A DNA stretch of 27,801 nt from positions 1 through 27,801 of the forward strand of contig DDUN01000015.1 of NCBI GenBank assembly GCA_002344825.1. Reading direction: 5' to 3'. A program made the translations under genes and the position numbers. Numbering within the stretch: position 1 is the first letter of the stretch; every line of letters starts with the position of its first letter. The notes under the pieces were generated by a model, which was not told where the DNA came from, ran no database searches, and worked only from the letters and a program-made list of their open reading frames with translations. Below, one piece after another: positions 13,823 to 21,583 of the stretch. This stretch comes from Candidatus Multiplicimicrobium inquinatum (GTDB lineage Bacteria; Omnitrophota; Omnitrophia; Omnitrophales; Aquincolibacteriaceae).

Positions 13823-14701
13823 ATGGATAAACGAGCGCAAAATTTTCTCCAGTTTCTCAAAACGGAGAAGGGCTATTCCGAGCACACGCTGAAAAACTAC
13901 GCGATTGATTTGCGTGAGTTTTTCGCGTTTTTAGGAACGCGGTCTTTAGAGACTGTGACCTACCTCGAAGTACGCGCCTTCCTCGCGGTTTTGAAAGATA
14001 AAAATTACAGCAAGAGTTCGATCGCGCGTAAATTGGCGTGCATTCGCTCCTGCTTTAAGTATCTCGCGCGCGAAAACGTCATCCAAACTAACCCCGCAGC
14101 TGGAATCCAAACCCCGAAACGCGATAAGCGTCTTCCTGATTTTTTAAATCAGGAAGAAATGTCGAATCTTCTCGAGGCTCCCTCAAAAGGGTCATGGGAA
14201 GAGAAGCGTGATAAAGCCATTATGGAAATGCTCTATAGTTCCGGTTTGCGCGTCAGCGAACTTGTCGGGTTAAATCAGGCTGATGTTGATTTATCCGGCG
14301 GCTTACTGCGTGTGCGCGGAAAAGGAAAGAAAGAGCGGATTGTTCCGGTTGGCCGTGTCGCGATTACCGCCATCAAAAGCTATTTCGAAGCAAAATCCCC
14401 GAGAGATGCCGGCGATTCGTTGGAAAAGCCGGTTTTTAAAAACAGGTTGGGCGGGAGACTGACAGACCGCAGCATTCGGCGCATGATTTTAAAATACACG
14501 CGCCGCATTGCTTTGGCCAAAGATGTTTCTCCGCATATGCTCCGTCATTCTTTCGCAACGCACATGCTTGACCGCGGCGCTGATTTGCGCAGTGTTCAGG
14601 AGCTTTTGGGTCACGAAAATCTTTCGACGACTCAGATATATACGCATGTGACGACGAAGAGGTTGAAAGAAGCGTATGCCGCAGCCCACCCTCGAGCTTG
14701 A
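13823..14701 (+). CDS. xerC: XerC/XerD-type tyrosine recombinase
   Basis: The product has 292 residues, standard Xer length. An N-terminal SAM-like core-binding domain (about 1-90, FLKTEKGYSEHTLKNYAIDL) precedes the catalytic domain. The complete active site is visible: Arg143 in SGLRVSEL, Lys in GKGKKER, His238 and Arg241 in HMLRHSFATH, His264 in LLGHENLSTT, and the nucleophile Tyr273 in IYTHVT. Xer enzymes resolve chromosome dimers at dif. XerC and XerD cannot be told apart reliably here. I could not find a dif site in the window. The gene is bracketed by palindromic repeats on both sides, and its stop codon shares its last base with the 125-bp element downstream. Confidence 0.9.
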   Translation: MDKRAQNFLQFLKTEKGYSEHTLKNYAIDLREFFAFLGTRSLETVTYLEVRAFLAVLKDKNYSKSSIARKLACIRSCFKYLARENVIQTNPAAGIQTPKRDKRLPDFLNQEEMSNLLEAPSKGSWEEKRDKAIMEMLYSSGLRVSELVGLNQADVDLSGGLLRVRGKGKKERIVPVGRVAITAIKSYFEAKSPRDAGDSLEKPVFKNRLGGRLTDRSIRRMILKYTRRIALAKDVSPHMLRHSFATHMLDRGADLRSVQELLGHENLSTTQIYTHVTTKRLKEAYAAAHPRA

Positions 14702-14825
14702 AAATCGTTTGATAAAAGATCATCTGCTGCATCGCGAATGTCGTTTCTTTGCTCAGCGTATTTTTCTATACGCCTCCGCAGAAACTTATTCGCTCTTTGC
14801 ATCTGATCTTTTCTGAAACGATTTT
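14701..14825 (-). repeat. 125-bp structured repeat, copy 2 (minus orientation)
   Basis: Outer arms 14701-14722 and 14804-14825 pair over 22 positions with three mismatches (AAAATCGTTT at one end, AAACGATTTT at the other). Read on the minus strand the order is GATGCAA, a GCGAAT/ATTCGC and TTTCT/AGAAA stem, GGAG then a GCGTAT/ATACGC hairpin, CTGA, and GCAGCAGA. The junction words match copy 1 at 10282-10406, while the stems differ yet still pair. The length is exactly the same. The left end takes the last base of the Xer stop codon. Confidence 0.8.
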
Positions 14826-14851
14826 CCGAAGCGGAAATTGGTTGGATTCAT

Positions 14852-16213
14852 TTGTCTTTGTTTTTTGATTTTTTATATTTTTTGCCTGCGCTGGTTTACG
14901 CGCCGGTTTTCTTTTTGAAGAGCCGCCGTGTCGGTGAAAATCCCGTCACTCTTTTTTCTGAAAGATGGGGGATTTACGCGTCTGAGAAATTAGCGAAAAT
15001 TTCCGGAAAAAAAATTCTGTGGATTCATGCCGTGAGCGTCGGTGAAGTGGTCGTCGCGCGTAGTTTCATAAGCTCACTACGCCAAGTGCAGTTGCGCGAT
15101 AGCGCAGAGCACCAGAATATTTCAGCCTCTGAGTCTGCGACTCAACCAGCACCGTATCACTTTGTTTTGACCACAGTCACGCCCACCGGTCAAAAGCTGG
15201 CGCGGCAAGCGGAGGCTGAAGATTTAACCGCGTTCTACGTGCCTTTTGATTTCTCCTGGTGTGTGAACGCTTTTCTTCAAGCTGTAAAACCCGCGGCACT
15301 GGCGCTGGTTGAAACAGAAATTTGGCCTAATTTAATTTTGCAATCCGCCGCAAAAAATATTCCGATCTGTTTAATTAACGCCCGGCTTTCTGAGAAATCA
15401 TTGCAAGGCTACTCGCGTATCCGTGTTTTATTTCAAAATATTTTTTCAAAAATTCAACTTGTTCTCGCGCAGGAAGAATCTGACGCGCGGCGTTTCCGTG
15501 ACTTGGGAATTGCTGAGAACCGGGTTCTGGTGATGGGGAATATTAAATTTGATACAGCGGTACCGAGCTTGGTGCCGGAAGCGTTTCAGCGCGCGCGTGT
15601 TGGTATTGCGGAAAACGACTTTGTGTGGGTCGCGGGAAGTACGCATCCCGGCGAAGAAGAGAGTCTTCTCCGTGTTTTTTCACGTTTGCGCCGTAATCAT
15701 CCCAAGATGAGAATGATTTTGGCGCCGCGTCATGTTGAGCGGACCGAAGAAGTTGCGGTGATTTGCGCGAAATCTCAGCTTAAAACCGTTTTATTTACCG
15801 ACGTTCAGATTAAGGCATCTGACGTTTGGGACGTCATGGTGGTCGACCAAATTGGTGTTTTGAAAAATGTGTACGCGTTTGCGAATTTTGTTTTTATGGG
15901 CGGAAGCTGGATTAAGCACGGCGGACAAAACCCGATTGAGCCGGCAGTATTTGATTTGCCTATTTTACACGGCCCGCATATTTTTAATTTTAAGCAAATT
16001 TACACGATTTTTGATGAAGCCGGCGGCGCTTATTGCGTTGCCGACGAAGAGAGTTGTTTTCAAAGAGTGGAAGCATTTTTAAATCAGCCTGAACTGGCTT
16101 TCAAAACCGGACAGCGTGCCGGTGAGACGGTAAAAAAATATCGCGGAGCCGGACTAAAGCAGGCGCAACGGATAATGGAATTGATTCAAGATCAGAAAGG
16201 ATCAGCACAATGA
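14852..16213 (+). CDS. waaA: 3-deoxy-D-manno-octulosonic acid (Kdo) transferase
   Basis: The product has 453 residues, longer than the usual 420-430. It adds Kdo to lipid IVA at the inner membrane; a hydrophobic N-terminal helix (FFDFLYFLPALVYAPVFF) is the anchor. Motifs: SERWG with the catalytic Glu, WIHAVSVGEVV, TTVTPTGQ, ETEIWPNLI, INARLSEKSLQGY, GNIKFD, AGSTHPGEEE, LAPRHVER, MGGSWIKHGGQNPIEPA. Residues about 73-101 contain roughly 20 extra residues compared with E. coli, encoded by two small hairpins (15086-15112, 15130-15144), so a palindromic repeat has been inserted in frame. The start is TTG at 14852, with no strong Shine-Dalgarno; the in-frame ATT at 14846 is a less likely alternative. 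Overlaps lpxK by ATGA. Confidence 0.93.
   Translation: MSLFFDFLYFLPALVYAPVFFLKSRRVGENPVTLFSERWGIYASEKLAKISGKKILWIHAVSVGEVVVARSFISSLRQVQLRDSAEHQNISASESATQPAPYHFVLTTVTPTGQKLARQAEAEDLTAFYVPFDFSWCVNAFLQAVKPAALALVETEIWPNLILQSAAKNIPICLINARLSEKSLQGYSRIRVLFQNIFSKIQLVLAQEESDARRFRDLGIAENRVLVMGNIKFDTAVPSLVPEAFQRARVGIAENDFVWVAGSTHPGEEESLLRVFSRLRRNHPKMRMILAPRHVERTEEVAVICAKSQLKTVLFTDVQIKASDVWDVMVVDQIGVLKNVYAFANFVFMGGSWIKHGGQNPIEPAVFDLPILHGPHIFNFKQIYTIFDEAGGAYCVADEESCFQRVEAFLNQPELAFKTGQRAGETVKKYRGAGLKQAQRIMELIQDQKGSAQ
15086..15147. repeat. palindromic insert inside waaA
   Basis: Hairpin one is GTGC...TGCGC-GATA-GCGCA...GCAC (15086-15112); hairpin two is TGAGTC-TGC-GACTCA (15130-15144). The second is flanked by CTCTGAG (overlapping its left arm) and CTCAACC, the same words that bound the intergenic element at 12758-12817. 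The encoded peptide replaces the short loop found between the ALR helix and the TTVTPTG strand in other WaaA proteins. Confidence 0.65.
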
Positions 16214-17259
16214 GTATTCAAGGGTTAGCTAGAGATATTATGGAAGGAACCGCTCCGGATTGCTTTGGGGCAAAACTTTTAACGCCGTTTTTATCGGTGG
16301 GGGAATGGTTTTACCGTAAAGGGTATGAAAAAGACCGCGATCAGTATTTGAAAAATCCGGCGGCTCGTGCCCGGCTCGCTTTTCCGGTTATCAGCGTCGG
16401 AAACTTAACCTGGGGCGGCACCGGCAAAACACCGTTGGTTGAAGCGATCGCGAGGAAAGTGTTGGCGGCTAAAAAAACGCCTCTGATTTTATCCCGCGGA
16501 TACAGTCACGATGAAGTGGAGCAGATGAAAAGCCATTTAGAAGGCGCGCTAATGGCTTCCGGTAAGGACCGCGTGTTGGCCGCGAAAGAAGTTTTGCGCG
16601 ATTATCACGTTGATTTAGGCGTGCTGGATGACGGAATGCAGCATTGGCCGATTGAGCGTGACTTAGAAATCGTTACGATTAACGCGCTTAATCCTTTCGG
16701 TAACGGAAGACTGATTCCGCGCGGGATTTTACGCGAACCCGTTACCGCGCTTGAACGGGCGCATATTGTGGTGCTGATGCACGTCAATTTTCTCAAAACG
16801 CAGGACTTGCGTGATTTGCGTAAAAAAGTGGCTGAATTTGCACCTCAAGCAAAGTTAGTTCAGGCGTACATTGAGCCGCTTTTTTTCTATCGCGGACGCG
16901 ATCATTTGCGCGTTTCTCTGGAGAAAATGCGCGGTAAGCGAGTGACTGCCTTTTCCGGCATCGGCGCGCCGAGAACTTTTCAGCTTATTTTGCAGCGTTC
17001 CAAAGTGAAGCCGGTGCGCAGCTTTGAGTACCGTGATCACTATGAGTTTAAGAAAAAAGACCTTGAGGAAATCAAAAAAATCAGCGATTTGGCGGACGCG
17101 GAGGAAATCGTGACGACCGAGAAAGATTTTTACCGTTGTAAAAAACTGCTCAGCGAAACTTTGGACCCGCTTGTGCTCGCGACACGCGTTCAGTTTATGT
17201 CCGGAGAAGACATTTTGGATGACGCGATCATGAATCTGGTTGGAGTGAAACGGCGCTGA
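16210..17259 (+). CDS. lpxK: tetraacyldisaccharide 4'-kinase
   Basis: The product has 349 residues. LpxK phosphorylates the 4' position of the lipid A disaccharide using ATP at the inner membrane. The Walker A sequence GNLTWGGTGKTPLVEAIA follows a short amphipathic N-terminal part; then SRGYSHDE, the lid/Walker-B-like VLDDGMQH (normally LDDGFQH), GNGRLIPRGILREP and TTEKDFYR. The region between SRGY and LDDG is a little shorter than in E. coli. It starts in an ATGA overlap with waaA, with AAAGGA about ten bases upstream. Adjacent waaA, lpxK and an acyltransferase give three consecutive late lipid A/Kdo functions. Confidence 0.93.
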   Translation: MSIQGLARDIMEGTAPDCFGAKLLTPFLSVGEWFYRKGYEKDRDQYLKNPAARARLAFPVISVGNLTWGGTGKTPLVEAIARKVLAAKKTPLILSRGYSHDEVEQMKSHLEGALMASGKDRVLAAKEVLRDYHVDLGVLDDGMQHWPIERDLEIVTINALNPFGNGRLIPRGILREPVTALERAHIVVLMHVNFLKTQDLRDLRKKVAEFAPQAKLVQAYIEPLFFYRGRDHLRVSLEKMRGKRVTAFSGIGAPRTFQLILQRSKVKPVRSFEYRDHYEFKKKDLEEIKKISDLADAEEIVTTEKDFYRCKKLLSETLDPLVLATRVQFMSGEDILDDAIMNLVGVKRR

Positions 17260-17283
17260 CGCAAGCAGGCAAATTTTTAAAGT

Positions 17284-19236
17284 ATGAATTCAGAACAGAA
17301 AGACAAATTTTATGCCGGCTTAATGCTCGGCATGATCCGTGTTTTTAAGCGCGTTCCGCTTGAAGTAACGGGGCATCTTTTTGATTTTGCCGGCCGCTGC
17401 GCTTATTTTTTTCTTTCCAAAAAAAGACGCGATGGCTATTGGAGTATGCGTCTCGCATTGGCCGGACAACTAAGTGAAGATCAGCGCAGAAATGAATTAA
17501 GAGCCCAGTTTAGACATTTGGCGCGTGTTTTAGGGGAAGTTTTGACTTTCAAGAATTTTAATCCGGAGGAAATTCTCCGTACAATTCAGGCAAGTAATTG
17601 GGATCGCCTCACAAATGCAACAAAAGGCGGGCGTGGCGCGGTTTTGCTGACGGCGCATTACGGAAATTGGGAGTTAATGCAGATTTATTCCGGGATTCGC
17701 GGGCAGCCTGTTTTTGCTTTAGGACGGAACCAAAGATTTCCACGACTAAATGAAATTTTGGCGAGGCAGCGCGAGTTGCACGGTTCAACCATGGTCAGCC
17801 GCGGAATGAGTATGCGGGCATTATTTAAAACTCTCAAAGAAGCCGGATATGCCGGTATTTTAGGAGATGAGTCCGCGGGCCGTGACGGAGGGGTTCTGCT
17901 TCCTTTTTTCGGAAAAGTAACTTCGGTCCCGACAGGCGCTTTTGAATTAGCACGCCGGACCAATTCGGTGATTGTGCCCTGCTTTATGCTTCGAACCCAC
18001 GGAGATAAGCACCATTTCTATGTAGAAGAAGCTCTTCCCGAGACAGGGAATAGTGAATCTGAAATTATCGAGAATCAGATGAAGATCTATTTGTCTTATT
18101 TGGAAAATTACATTCGCCGCTCTCCGCGGCAATGGCTTTGGCAAAATAAGCGCTGGAAATATTCCTGGACCCGTAAAATTATTATTCTATCCGATAAAAA
18201 GCCGGGGCATTTTAAGCAAAGTCAGGCTGTGGCTTCGCTCATGTCGGAGCTGGATGAGTATCATGGCAGAAAGGGGCTTACCTTTGAGACGAAGACCGTT
18301 GAAATTGATTATCATTCGGCTTTGCATGCAAAATTGCTTTTTGTTTTTGGCGGGCTGATTTTGCCTTTTATCCGCGGCCGCATGGGGCTGCTTCGTTTTT
18401 TCATCAAGCAAGCTTCGCTTGATGTTCTGGATAAAACGCATGCGGATTTTATTTTCGCTGCCGGATCGTCACTCGCGCCCTTACAGCATCTTTTTGCCGC
18501 TGAAACCGGAGCTAAAAGAGTCGTTATGATGACACCTCCGTTTCCGTACAGCTTCATGAATTATGACTTAGCTGTGATTCCGGCGCATGATCAAGGCCGG
18601 TTGCTCCGAAACAGTTTCAAGACGCGTATTTCGCCCAGCGGGTATGGCGCGCAAAATCTTTCAAAAGAAGCGGCGCACTTTGCGGCCGAAGTTCAGGGAA
18701 GCGGAGCGCCTGAGTTTGGAGTCTTTGTCGGCGGCAAAACCCGCGGTTTTGATGTGACCGGGGATGATGCGCAAAAACTTTTGAGCATTTTGAACCGTGC
18801 CGCGGCTAAAATAGGCGGATATGTTCTGACGACTTCGCGGAGAACTTCGGCGGAAGCCGTAAAAGCGCTGATGGCTCAAGCCGAAACACCGGAGCTTTGT
18901 CGGCGGCGGATTGATGCGCGTGAAGACACTCGTTCGGTTGTGGTGAAAGGAATGTTGGGTTTAGCAAAACGGATGATTGTGACCGAAGACAGTTTGGCGA
19001 TGATTTCTGAGGCGGTGGCGACAGGCAAACCTGTCATTGTTGTTCGGATTAATTCCGCACAGTTGCCGCAAAAGCACCGTGCTTTTTTAGACATGCTTGA
19101 AAAAGAAAAATGGCTGACCTGCGTTGATTTAAATGATTTAGAAAAGGCATTATCTCAGCCGCCGGTATCCGTTGCGGCGGAATTTGTTCGAAAAGAAAAA
19201 GAGGCGCTGAAAGAGGCGCTTAGAAAATTACTATGA
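17284..19236 (+). CDS. LpxL-like lipid A acyltransferase fused to ELM1-family glycosyltransferase-like domain
   Basis: The product has 650 residues in two parts. Residues 1-295 match lipid A late acyltransferases (PF03279): TAHYGNWELM is the HX4(D/E) catalytic motif, GDESAGRDGGVLLPFFGK the second conserved block, and PRQWLWQNKRWKY the typical end. Residues about 297-650 match the mitochondrial-fission ELM1 family (PF06258): IILSDKKPGHFKQSQAVASL, TPPFPYSFMNYDLAVIPAHDQ, FVGGKTRGFDV, TTSRRTS and VTEDSLAMISEAVATGKPV, a GT-B-like fold. The first half should acylate lipid A. The second half may glycosylate an LPS or other membrane acceptor, but no bacterial ELM1 substrate is established to my knowledge. 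The reading frame is continuous across the junction. Starts 24 bases after lpxK; overlaps the next gene by ATGA. Confidence 0.88.
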   Translation: MNSEQKDKFYAGLMLGMIRVFKRVPLEVTGHLFDFAGRCAYFFLSKKRRDGYWSMRLALAGQLSEDQRRNELRAQFRHLARVLGEVLTFKNFNPEEILRTIQASNWDRLTNATKGGRGAVLLTAHYGNWELMQIYSGIRGQPVFALGRNQRFPRLNEILARQRELHGSTMVSRGMSMRALFKTLKEAGYAGILGDESAGRDGGVLLPFFGKVTSVPTGAFELARRTNSVIVPCFMLRTHGDKHHFYVEEALPETGNSESEIIENQMKIYLSYLENYIRRSPRQWLWQNKRWKYSWTRKIIILSDKKPGHFKQSQAVASLMSELDEYHGRKGLTFETKTVEIDYHSALHAKLLFVFGGLILPFIRGRMGLLRFFIKQASLDVLDKTHADFIFAAGSSLAPLQHLFAAETGAKRVVMMTPPFPYSFMNYDLAVIPAHDQGRLLRNSFKTRISPSGYGAQNLSKEAAHFAAEVQGSGAPEFGVFVGGKTRGFDVTGDDAQKLLSILNRAAAKIGGYVLTTSRRTSAEAVKALMAQAETPELCRRRIDAREDTRSVVVKGMLGLAKRMIVTEDSLAMISEAVATGKPVIVVRINSAQLPQKHRAFLDMLEKEKWLTCVDLNDLEKALSQPPVSVAAEFVRKEKEALKEALRKLL

Positions 19237-21326
19237 AGATTTTACAGATGCTTCCATCTTTGGAAGTGGGCGGTGTTGAGCGCGGTGTTATTGATTTGGC
19301 GCGCGGAATGAAATTGCGCGGGCATCAGGCTCCGGTTATGTCTTCCGGCGGTGCTTTGGTTGCGGAACTCAGTAAAATGGGGGTGCCGCATTATGAGTTG
19401 CCCGTGCATAAAAAGTCGCTGTCCTCGCTTTCATTGGTGTCCAAGATCGTCGAGATTATCCGCCGTGAGAGAATTGATGCTGTGCATGCGCGTAGCCGCG
19501 TGCCCGCCTGGTTGGGCTGGATTGCCGCGCGCCGCGCGAATGTGCCTTTCATTACAACTTGCCATGGCTATTACTCCACGCACCTTTTTTCGACTGTTAT
19601 GGGCTGGGGCGTGCCCTTGATTGTGCCGTCCAATGTGATCGGCCGACATATGATTGAAGACTTCGGAACTTCACCCGAACATATTCGCCTCATTCCGCGC
19701 GGCGTGGATTTAAACCAGTTTAAGCATTCCACAGCGCGTTTTGATAAATCGACCAAGCCTTTGCGTGTGATTCATGTCGGCCGTTTTTCGCCGATTAAAG
19801 GGCAGGTGGAGTTTTTACGCGCGGTGCATTTGGTGCGCAGCCGTTTTCCTGATTTTGAAGTTTGGCTGGTGGGATCGGAAGGCGGAGGAAAAAATAAATA
19901 CACCAAGAAAATTCATGAAACAATCCGTCAGCTCGGTCTTGAAAATACCGTAAAACTTTTAGGCTCCTCACGCAATATTCCCGAATTGATGGCGGAAACG
20001 GATTTGATGGTGATGTCGACCATTGTTCCGGAAGCTTTTGGCCGTGTGATTATCGAGGCGGGCGCGGTGGGTGTTCCGGTGATCTCAACCCGCGTGGGCG
20101 GAGTGGTGGATATTATTGAGCATGACTACAACGGATTGCTCGTGGATCCCGGAAGTATTCCGGATATGGCAGGCGCTATTTTTGAACTGCTTAAGGATCG
20201 TACCAAAGCGCGGCTTTTTGCGGACCGTTTGCGGGCTAAGGTTGAAAAAGAGTTTACAGTTGAGCGTATGGTGGAACGGACGATTGAGGTGTATCAGGAA
20301 ATAGGTAAACAACAGAAAATTTTATTGATCAAGCTCGGCGCAGCGGGGGATGTCATTCTTTCCGTACCCAGTATGCGTATGCTGAAAAAAAGATATCCGC
20401 AAAGCCGTTTAACCGTGATGGTGGACAAGAACCTCGGGGGTTTAATCGCGAACGTGCCTTACGTGGATGATGTTGTCTTAGTTCAGCGTAAAAAACTTTC
20501 CAATTTCTTTTATCTTTTAAAAACAGCTAAGCGTTTGCGCGCGGAGAACTTTGATTTTTCAATTGATTTGCAAAACACTAAGTGGACGCATTTTTTGGCT
20601 TGGTTGGGCGGCGTCAAATTAAGGTTCGGATATAAGCGCGGGCCTTTCGGATTCTTTTTAAACCGCCCTGATCCTACCTTTGATCAGGCCGCGCCGCCGA
20701 TCCAGCATCAATTCCGTATTTTATCCAAAGCCGGAGTTACGGAGCTCGATCAAACCCTTGAGTTGGAATCGAATGCCGAAAGCGAAAAACGCGTCGATTC
20801 TTTTTTTGCGAAAATTCCGATGGAAGAAAACACAAAAGTGATTGGATTTGTCGTGGGGTCAAGCCCCTCGTGGCCGACGAAGCGCTGGCCTTTGTCCTAT
20901 TTTGAAGATTTGGCCGGGAAAATTTTAGAAAAATATGACGCACGCATTTTGCTGATCGGCTCTCCTGATGAGCAGAATATTGCGGAGCTTTTTAATCCGG
21001 CGATATCTCCGCACATTCATAATTTAGTCGGGCAAACCCAGCTTGAAGATCTGGTGGCATTGCTGAAGCGTTGTCATGTTCTTGTGACGGGCGACACGGC
21101 GCCGTTGCATGTGGCTTCTGCCGTGGCAACGCCGGTCGTGAGTTTTTTTGGTCCGACAAGCCCGTCACGGCATATGCCGCCGCATGAAAAAGCGACGGTG
21201 CTGGTTAAAAATCTTCCGTGCCAGCCTTGTTATTCGGGTAAATGCAAAAACAAAGAAGAGCTCGCTTGTTTGAAAAAGATTTCGGTTCAGGAAGTTTTTC
21301 TGGCTTGCGTGAAGTATTTGAAATGA
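19233..21326 (+). CDS. GT4 - GT9 bifunctional glycosyltransferase
   Basis: The product has 697 residues. Residues 1-355 are a GT4 (GT-B) enzyme: MLPSLEVGGVERGVIDLARG, VHARSRVPAWLG, IPRGVDLNQF, VGRFSPIKGQ, and the nucleotide-sugar site PEAFGRVIIEAGAVGVPVISTRVGG. From about 362 a GT9 heptosyltransferase-type domain begins: ILLIKLGAAGDVILSVPSMR, GSSPSWPTKRWP, LLIGSPDEQ, VTGDTAPLHVASAVATPVVSF. It ends with a Cys cluster (PCQPCYSGKCKNKEELACL) seen in many GT9 enzymes. One chain thus could add two successive core sugars at the cytoplasmic face. The sugars cannot be named from sequence. It overlaps the acyltransferase fusion by ATGA and is followed by a 257-base repeat-rich gap. Confidence 0.88.
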   Translation: MKILQMLPSLEVGGVERGVIDLARGMKLRGHQAPVMSSGGALVAELSKMGVPHYELPVHKKSLSSLSLVSKIVEIIRRERIDAVHARSRVPAWLGWIAARRANVPFITTCHGYYSTHLFSTVMGWGVPLIVPSNVIGRHMIEDFGTSPEHIRLIPRGVDLNQFKHSTARFDKSTKPLRVIHVGRFSPIKGQVEFLRAVHLVRSRFPDFEVWLVGSEGGGKNKYTKKIHETIRQLGLENTVKLLGSSRNIPELMAETDLMVMSTIVPEAFGRVIIEAGAVGVPVISTRVGGVVDIIEHDYNGLLVDPGSIPDMAGAIFELLKDRTKARLFADRLRAKVEKEFTVERMVERTIEVYQEIGKQQKILLIKLGAAGDVILSVPSMRMLKKRYPQSRLTVMVDKNLGGLIANVPYVDDVVLVQRKKLSNFFYLLKTAKRLRAENFDFSIDLQNTKWTHFLAWLGGVKLRFGYKRGPFGFFLNRPDPTFDQAAPPIQHQFRILSKAGVTELDQTLELESNAESEKRVDSFFAKIPMEENTKVIGFVVGSSPSWPTKRWPLSYFEDLAGKILEKYDARILLIGSPDEQNIAELFNPAISPHIHNLVGQTQLEDLVALLKRCHVLVTGDTAPLHVASAVATPVVSFFGPTSPSRHMPPHEKATVLVKNLPCQPCYSGKCKNKEELACLKKISVQEVFLACVKYLK

Positions 21327-21328
21327 GC

Positions 21329-21412
21329 GAAGCTTAAAATTCCTCTTGCGGCTCAAACAGTCCTCGGGCTTTGCCCTGCGGAACTCGCCGCCGCGATGGA
21401 ATTTTAAACTTC
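21329..21412. repeat. nested palindromic repeat with GC-rich core
   Basis: Outer arms GAAGCTTAAAATTCC (21329-21343) and GGAATTTTAAACTTC (21398-21412) pair with one mismatch. Inside, GCGGC/GCCGC (21348-21352, 21390-21394) encloses AGTCC...GGAACT and a GGGC-TTT-GCCC hairpin. The AT-rich outer stem and GC-rich inner stem have different base composition, suggesting a mobile or conserved core inside a site-specific arm. The gap 21413-21505 after it has no feature I can support. Confidence 0.7.
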
Positions 21413-21505
21413 ATCGCAAGCTGCGGGCAGATGAGGTGGTAAGTGGTGCTGCGCCGGTAATGATTGGCGCTCGGGCTTGTCCGATTTAGCTTTGAGATAA
21501 GCCAC

Positions 21506-21558
21506 AGCGCTGAGTTTTATTTGAAATGGCAGTCGCCATTTCAGTTTAAGGAAGCGCT
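21506..21558. repeat. nested palindrome of the TGAAATG family, copy C
   Basis: TGAAATGGC (21522-21530) pairs with GCCATTTCA (21535-21543) across the loop AGTC. AGCGCT (21506-21511) and AGCGCT (21553-21558), a self-complementary word, close the outer stem about ten bases further out. The flank AAGGAAGC matches copy B near 13794. It ends 25 bases before the start codon of the next gene. Confidence 0.65.
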
Positions 21559-21583
21559 AGTAAACTCGCGCAAAGGAAAGTTG

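Noticed and set aside
13823..14701. Xer gene as a phage or integron integrase marking a mobile island
   Set aside because: Length and motifs are those of housekeeping XerC/D; no att repeats, tRNA target or cargo genes are visible, though flanking palindromes are noted separately.
21464..21583. Upstream extension of the WaaF-like frame by 40 codons
   Set aside because: It runs through the TGAAATG repeat; the ATG at 21584 has a Shine-Dalgarno and matches the family start.
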